Source: a virus
Virus record (IMG/VR): IMGVR_UViG_3300048912_000053
Span: 1 to 22,750 of that record
DNA length: 22,750 nucleotides
Reading direction: 5' to 3' (one strand)
Shown here: piece after piece, positions 20,204-22,750 of the stretch
Layout of the letters: each line of letters begins with the position of its first letter
Numbering within the stretch: the stretch's first letter is position 1
Notes under the pieces: generated by a model
Database searches by the model: none
What the model saw: the letters and a program-made list of their open reading frames with translations, nothing else
Told to the model about the DNA's origin: nothing
Program-made: the position numbers and the translations under genes

Positions 20204-20209
20204 GGCGTT
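20169..20209 (-). terminator. Minus-strand intrinsic terminator at the end of the arc-like gene
   Basis: AACGCCTCA (20177-20185) pairs perfectly with TGAGGCGTT (20201-20209), followed inward by an A/C mismatch and CCG/CGG around a 7-base loop. Read on the minus strand, the stem is followed by TTTCCTTTTT (20178-20169). On the plus strand the tail is only GTTGGTTT, so termination should be much stronger leftward. Confidence 0.55.
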
Positions 20210-20237
20210 GGTTTGAAACCCGTATCTATAGGAATCA
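20169..20237 (-). ncRNA. Candidate antisense RNA (P22 sar-like position)
   Basis: On the minus strand, TTTATA (20272-20267) and TACGAT (20249-20244), 17 bp apart, would start transcription near 20237. The transcript would end at the minus-strand terminator whose stem is 20177-20209 and whose U-rich tail is 20178-20169. The predicted length is close to 70 nt, and it is antisense to the arc-like/antirepressor junction and to the leader-ORF ribosome site at 20230-20233. P22 sar occupies the equivalent junction and has a similar size. The promoter matches consensus at only four of six bases in each hexamer, so this is a prediction. Confidence 0.35.
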
Positions 20238-20239
20238 AC

Positions 20240-20293
20240 ATGAATCGTACCACAGTGACTACATCGTATAAACCTGCGGGAGGCCCGCCATGA
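20240..20293 (+). CDS. 17-codon leader ORF coupled to the antirepressor
   Basis: The ORF encodes MNRTTVTTSYKPAGGPP and its stop overlaps the antirepressor ATG as ATGA (20290-20293). AGGA at 20230-20233 lies six bases upstream of the ATG. Its last codons run over the hairpin that hides the antirepressor ribosome site, so translating it would open that hairpin. Ending in Pro-Pro-stop, a context known to slow termination, would hold a ribosome there. Too short to assign; its value is the arrangement. Confidence 0.42.
   Translation: MNRTTVTTSYKPAGGPP
20276..20288 (+). promoter_or_regulatory. Hairpin sequestering the antirepressor ribosome site
   Basis: GCGGG-AGG-CCCGC is a perfect 5-bp G/C stem with loop AGG. 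The ribosome site GGGAGG (20278-20283) is half in the stem and half in the loop, six bases before the ATG at 20290. Confidence 0.5.
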
Positions 20294-21156
20294 CCACACT
20301 CACGACGATTACCGCAGAGACGCTGCCGGCCATGACGTGGCAGCAGGCCCGCGTCATCACGACCGAGCTGCTAGCGAAAATGTATGCAGCGGACGACAAG
20401 CAGATCCACGATAATTTCCAGAACAACCAAACACGCTTCGTGGCAGGCAAGCATTACTTCCGGCTGGAAGGCGCTGCGCTCAAAGAGTTCAAGAGCTACC
20501 CCGAATCTGTCGGGGTAGTTCAGAAACATGCGCGCCACCTGATCCTCTGGACCGAGCGCGGCGCCGCGCGCCACGCGAAGATGCTCGACACCGAGGCGGC
20601 CTGGGAAGTATTCGAGAAGCTGGAGGACTGCTATTTCCGCACGCAGGAAGCGGTCCGCAGTTTCGTGAAGAACCCGGGCGATGTCCTGACAATCGAGCAA
20701 GCCGACCTGCTGCGCAGCGCGATGACGACGCACTGCGCGCGGCTACCGAAGAGCCAGCAGGGTCCGTTCATGGTCAAGGGCTGGTCGAAGCTCAAGGCGC
20801 ACTTCAAGGTGAGCTATCGCCTGATTCCACAGGAGCATTTGACCGAGGCGCTGTCGATTATCACGAGGCACGCGGCAGACTGGGAAGTGGTTGATGGATC
20901 GACCGCTGTCGCCGCATCCACGACACGCGAAGATATTCTTGCAGACGCCCTTTCGCATGGCCGCTGGATCATGACCGGGCGTGATGGCCGGCTAATCCTG
21001 ACTCCGCTCGCGAACGAAGCGTTCGTTACGAGCCCGGCAGATTTGCCAGAAATGCTTGCTGAGCCCGCGGCGATCCCGATCCGAAGCCTTCCTGGAATTA
21101 TCGAGGCTGCGACCGAGCGTCTTTCGCGCTGGATGGCAAATAACCTGCCGAAATAG
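20290..21156 (+). CDS. ORF6N-type phage antirepressor
   Basis: A 288-residue protein. Residues about 17-110 form an ORF6N domain: R-V-I-T-T-E-L-L-A-K-M-Y, then N-F-Q-N-N-Q-T-R-F and G-K-H-Y-F-R-L-E-G, then L-W-T-E-R-G-A-A-R-H-A-K-M-L-D-T and A-W-E-V-F-E-K-L-E-D. Residues about 140-195 (F-M-V-K-G-W-S-K-L-K-A-H-F-K-V-S-Y-R-L-I-P) look like an ORF6C-type partner domain. Such proteins antagonise phage repressors; P22 Ant inactivates C2. It is the second main gene of the arc-like unit, directly before the tailspike, as ant is in P22. Start is ATG 20290 with a strong but hairpin-masked GGGAGG. A terminator follows. Confidence 0.83.
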   Translation: MTTLTTITAETLPAMTWQQARVITTELLAKMYAADDKQIHDNFQNNQTRFVAGKHYFRLEGAALKEFKSYPESVGVVQKHARHLILWTERGAARHAKMLDTEAAWEVFEKLEDCYFRTQEAVRSFVKNPGDVLTIEQADLLRSAMTTHCARLPKSQQGPFMVKGWSKLKAHFKVSYRLIPQEHLTEALSIITRHAADWEVVDGSTAVAASTTREDILADALSHGRWIMTGRDGRLILTPLANEAFVTSPADLPEMLAEPAAIPIRSLPGIIEAATERLSRWMANNLPK

Positions 21157-21170
21157 TTAGAAATACGGCG

Positions 21171-21197
21171 CCGCCTCGGGCAACTGAGGCGGTTTTT
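21171..21197 (+). terminator. Intrinsic terminator after the antirepressor
   Basis: CCGCCTC (21171-21177) pairs with GAGGCGG (21186-21192), followed by TTTTT (21193-21197). It lies 14 bases after the antirepressor stop and separates the regulatory unit from the tailspike gene. The remaining 98 bases to the tailspike ATG contain a short TCCC-TGTGAA-GGGA hairpin (21255-21268) and an AGCATGTA near 21217, but no promoter I can call with confidence. Confidence 0.75.
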
Positions 21198-21295
21198 ACG
21201 TGTCCCGGAGAAAGAAGCATGTAATAATTTTTCCAGCAGCAACGTAGTCATTTATCCCTGTGAAGGGACTTGTGTAAGACAGACGAGAGCATATC

Positions 21296-22750
21296 ATGCC
21301 AAGAAACGGTAGCGGCACGTACTCCCCTCCAGCTGGTCAGCCGGTTGTATCCGGTACGGTCATCAGCGCTTCAGTTTTCAACACCCTTGTGGCCGACCTC
21401 GGCACCGAGTTCACCCGGTCTCTTGCCACGGATGGCCAAACCACGATGGTGGCGAACCTGCCGATGGGCGGCTTCAAGATTGTCAATGTGGCCCCCGGTA
21501 CCGTTGCCACCGACGCGGTGCAGCTTGGCCAGCTTACGGCATCCTCTGGATCATCTAAATTCGGATTCATCCAGGCTGGCACCGGGGCAACTCCCCGAAC
21601 TGGCGAGGCCAAACTACGCGACATCATCAGCGTGCGCGACTTCACCGGCGACACGGTTGACGGCGCGACGTCCAATCAAGCTGGGATCGTTGCAGCCGTG
21701 GCGGCTGCGATAGCGGCCGGGGCTGACCTGTACTGGCCGGCCGGGACGTATGTCTCAACGGCGACAATTCCGGGCTTCCATAGTGTTCGCCACATTGGGC
21801 CCGGCGTGATCAAGCGCGGCAGCGATCTTTTCTACGTCGCGCCGACCGGCAGCCAAACGAACAATCTCTATATCTCACCCTCGGGTACGGGCGACGGTTT
21901 GAGTGCTTCGGAACCTAGCTCCGAAGCGGGCGTATTCGCGGCACTGCTCAACTACGGCCCTGTGTTGGACGGCCAATGGAACGTGCGTCTTGCGGCCGGC
22001 ACTTACCCGGGCGGTGTCACGATGACCGGCCTGCGCAGCCGCAATTACCTGGCGTTTTATGGCCCGAACGTTGGCGGCCATCCGAATGTGCCGACCGCGA
22101 TCATCGACGGAACCAGCAGTTCTGCGGATCACGGCTGGTACTTCCAGACGAACATGACCTTGAAAGTCCAGGACATCAAGTTTCAGAACTGGACGACGCA
22201 ATCGTATTCGCACGGCATCACCGTACTCGAAGCATCGAAGCTGTACACGGTGAACGTCCACACCGCCAACTGCTCCTATGGCGGCGTCGACATCGAGGAC
22301 CGGTCGCAACTCATCCTGTCGGGCGGTATCCACAACAACGCCACGTATTGCATCCGCGCCACCTACCATTGCACCGTGTCGATCGGCTACAACGGCGCCA
22401 CGGCTGGCCGGCCGCAAATCACCGGCGCCGTCGCTGGCGGCTCCGGCATCCTGCTCAGCGACTATTCGCAGGGCCACATCGACTACTGCGACATCTACGG
22501 CTGCGGCGGCTCGGGCGGGGCGGTCGGCCTGGTGAATATGTCCAGGGTGGATTTGAATTACAACGTCTTCGGTGCCGGCACACCGAACTACTACAACGTC
22601 AGTTGCTCGATCGGCTCGACCTACATCGACAACGTCAGCAACACGTTCAACGCGGCGACCGTAAAAAGCATAGTGCTGCTGGGTTTCTCGCTCGACTGGT
22701 CCAGCAATGGCAACGTCTTCTACGACCAGGCCAGCGGGAAAATGCGTATT
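21296..22750 (+). CDS. Tailspike / tail fibre protein with beta-helix (3' truncated)
   Basis: The frame is open from the ATG at 21296 to the right edge (485 codons visible, no stop). The N-terminus (M-P-R-N-G-S-G-T-Y-S-P-P-A-G-Q-P-V-V-S-G-T) and the Q-T-T-M-V-A-N-L-P-M-G-G-F-K-I block are typical virion-binding modules of podoviral tail fibres. After about residue 100 the pattern changes to Gly/Asn/Thr-rich, short beta-strand repeats (I-I-D-G-T-S-S-S; V-D-I-E-D-R-S-Q-L-I-L-S-G-G-I-H-N-N-A-T), as in right-handed parallel beta-helix spikes that bind or cut surface polysaccharide. GAGAG at 21285-21289 is the ribosome site. Receptor and enzymatic activity cannot be judged from the part seen. Confidence 0.83.
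   Translation, partial: MPRNGSGTYSPPAGQPVVSGTVISASVFNTLVADLGTEFTRSLATDGQTTMVANLPMGGFKIVNVAPGTVATDAVQLGQLTASSGSSKFGFIQAGTGATPRTGEAKLRDIISVRDFTGDTVDGATSNQAGIVAAVAAAIAAGADLYWPAGTYVSTATIPGFHSVRHIGPGVIKRGSDLFYVAPTGSQTNNLYISPSGTGDGLSASEPSSEAGVFAALLNYGPVLDGQWNVRLAAGTYPGGVTMTGLRSRNYLAFYGPNVGGHPNVPTAIIDGTSSSADHGWYFQTNMTLKVQDIKFQNWTTQSYSHGITVLEASKLYTVNVHTANCSYGGVDIEDRSQLILSGGIHNNATYCIRATYHCTVSIGYNGATAGRPQITGAVAGGSGILLSDYSQGHIDYCDIYGCGGSGGAVGLVNMSRVDLNYNVFGAGTPNYYNVSCSIGSTYIDNVSNTFNAATVKSIVLLGFSLDWSSNGNVFYDQASGKMRI

Noticed and set aside
20201-20220. Plus-strand terminator between the arc-like gene and the antirepressor
   Set aside because: The plus-strand tail after the stem is only GTTGGTTT; the U-rich tail is on the minus strand, so rightward termination should be weak at best.
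21296-22750. Tail gene as the variable target of a diversity-generating retroelement, as in Bordetella phage BPP-1
   Set aside because: No reverse transcriptase, template repeat or C-type lectin-like end is visible; the sequence looks like a beta-helix spike. Anything past the right edge cannot be excluded.

Overview
The window is a 22.75 kb stretch of a temperate, P22-like podovirus or prophage. Its G+C-rich genes, small-gene repertoire and protein styles suggest a beta-proteobacterial (Burkholderiales-type) host; that host call is inference. Gene order follows the Salmonella phage P22 plan: replication pair, NinG, small and large terminase, portal, scaffold, coat, gp4-like adaptor, gp10-like nozzle, ejection proteins, an immI-like repressor/antirepressor block, then the tailspike. 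Most sequence families differ from those of P22. Both ends are cut: the first gene enters from the left and the tailspike leaves to the right.

Positions 1-2799 hold early/replication genes, tightly packed with ATGA overlaps: a lambda O-like initiator (partial) with repeat clusters resembling an internal origin, a lambda P-like helicase loader, several tiny ORFs (one Cys-rich, two membrane), and NinG. No lysis genes lie between NinG and terminase, where P22 carries them.

Positions 2786-19576 are the late morphogenesis block, all on the plus strand. It starts at a sigma70-like promoter and runs through terminase, a beta-rich virion protein, portal, an FmdB-type zinc-ribbon protein, scaffold, HK97-fold coat, a decoration-like protein, head-tail connectors and three probable ejection proteins. 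Two enzyme-like genes, a GNAT acetyltransferase and a PAPS-reductase/PP-loop protein, sit inside this operon. Several late genes are preceded by a small hairpin (core CGCC-GTGA-GGCG) placed immediately before the Shine-Dalgarno sequence.

Positions 19512-21197 are the regulatory island. A leftward Arc/Mnt-like ribbon-helix-helix gene is coupled to a 44-aa membrane peptide. A divergent rightward Arc-like gene is followed by a 17-codon leader ORF coupled to an ORF6N-type antirepressor, and an intrinsic terminator closes the unit. The intergene sequence shows direct repeats, a palindrome and two back-to-back promoters. A minus-strand terminator and possible promoter predict an antisense RNA of about 70 nt, in the position of P22 sar. 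The antirepressor Shine-Dalgarno sequence lies in a hairpin that translation of the leader ORF would open. This looks like a remodelled immI switch and is the most interesting part of the window.

From 21296 to the right edge is the N-terminal two-thirds or so of a beta-helical tailspike. No integrase, tRNA, CRISPR array, IS element or diversity-generating retroelement was seen.
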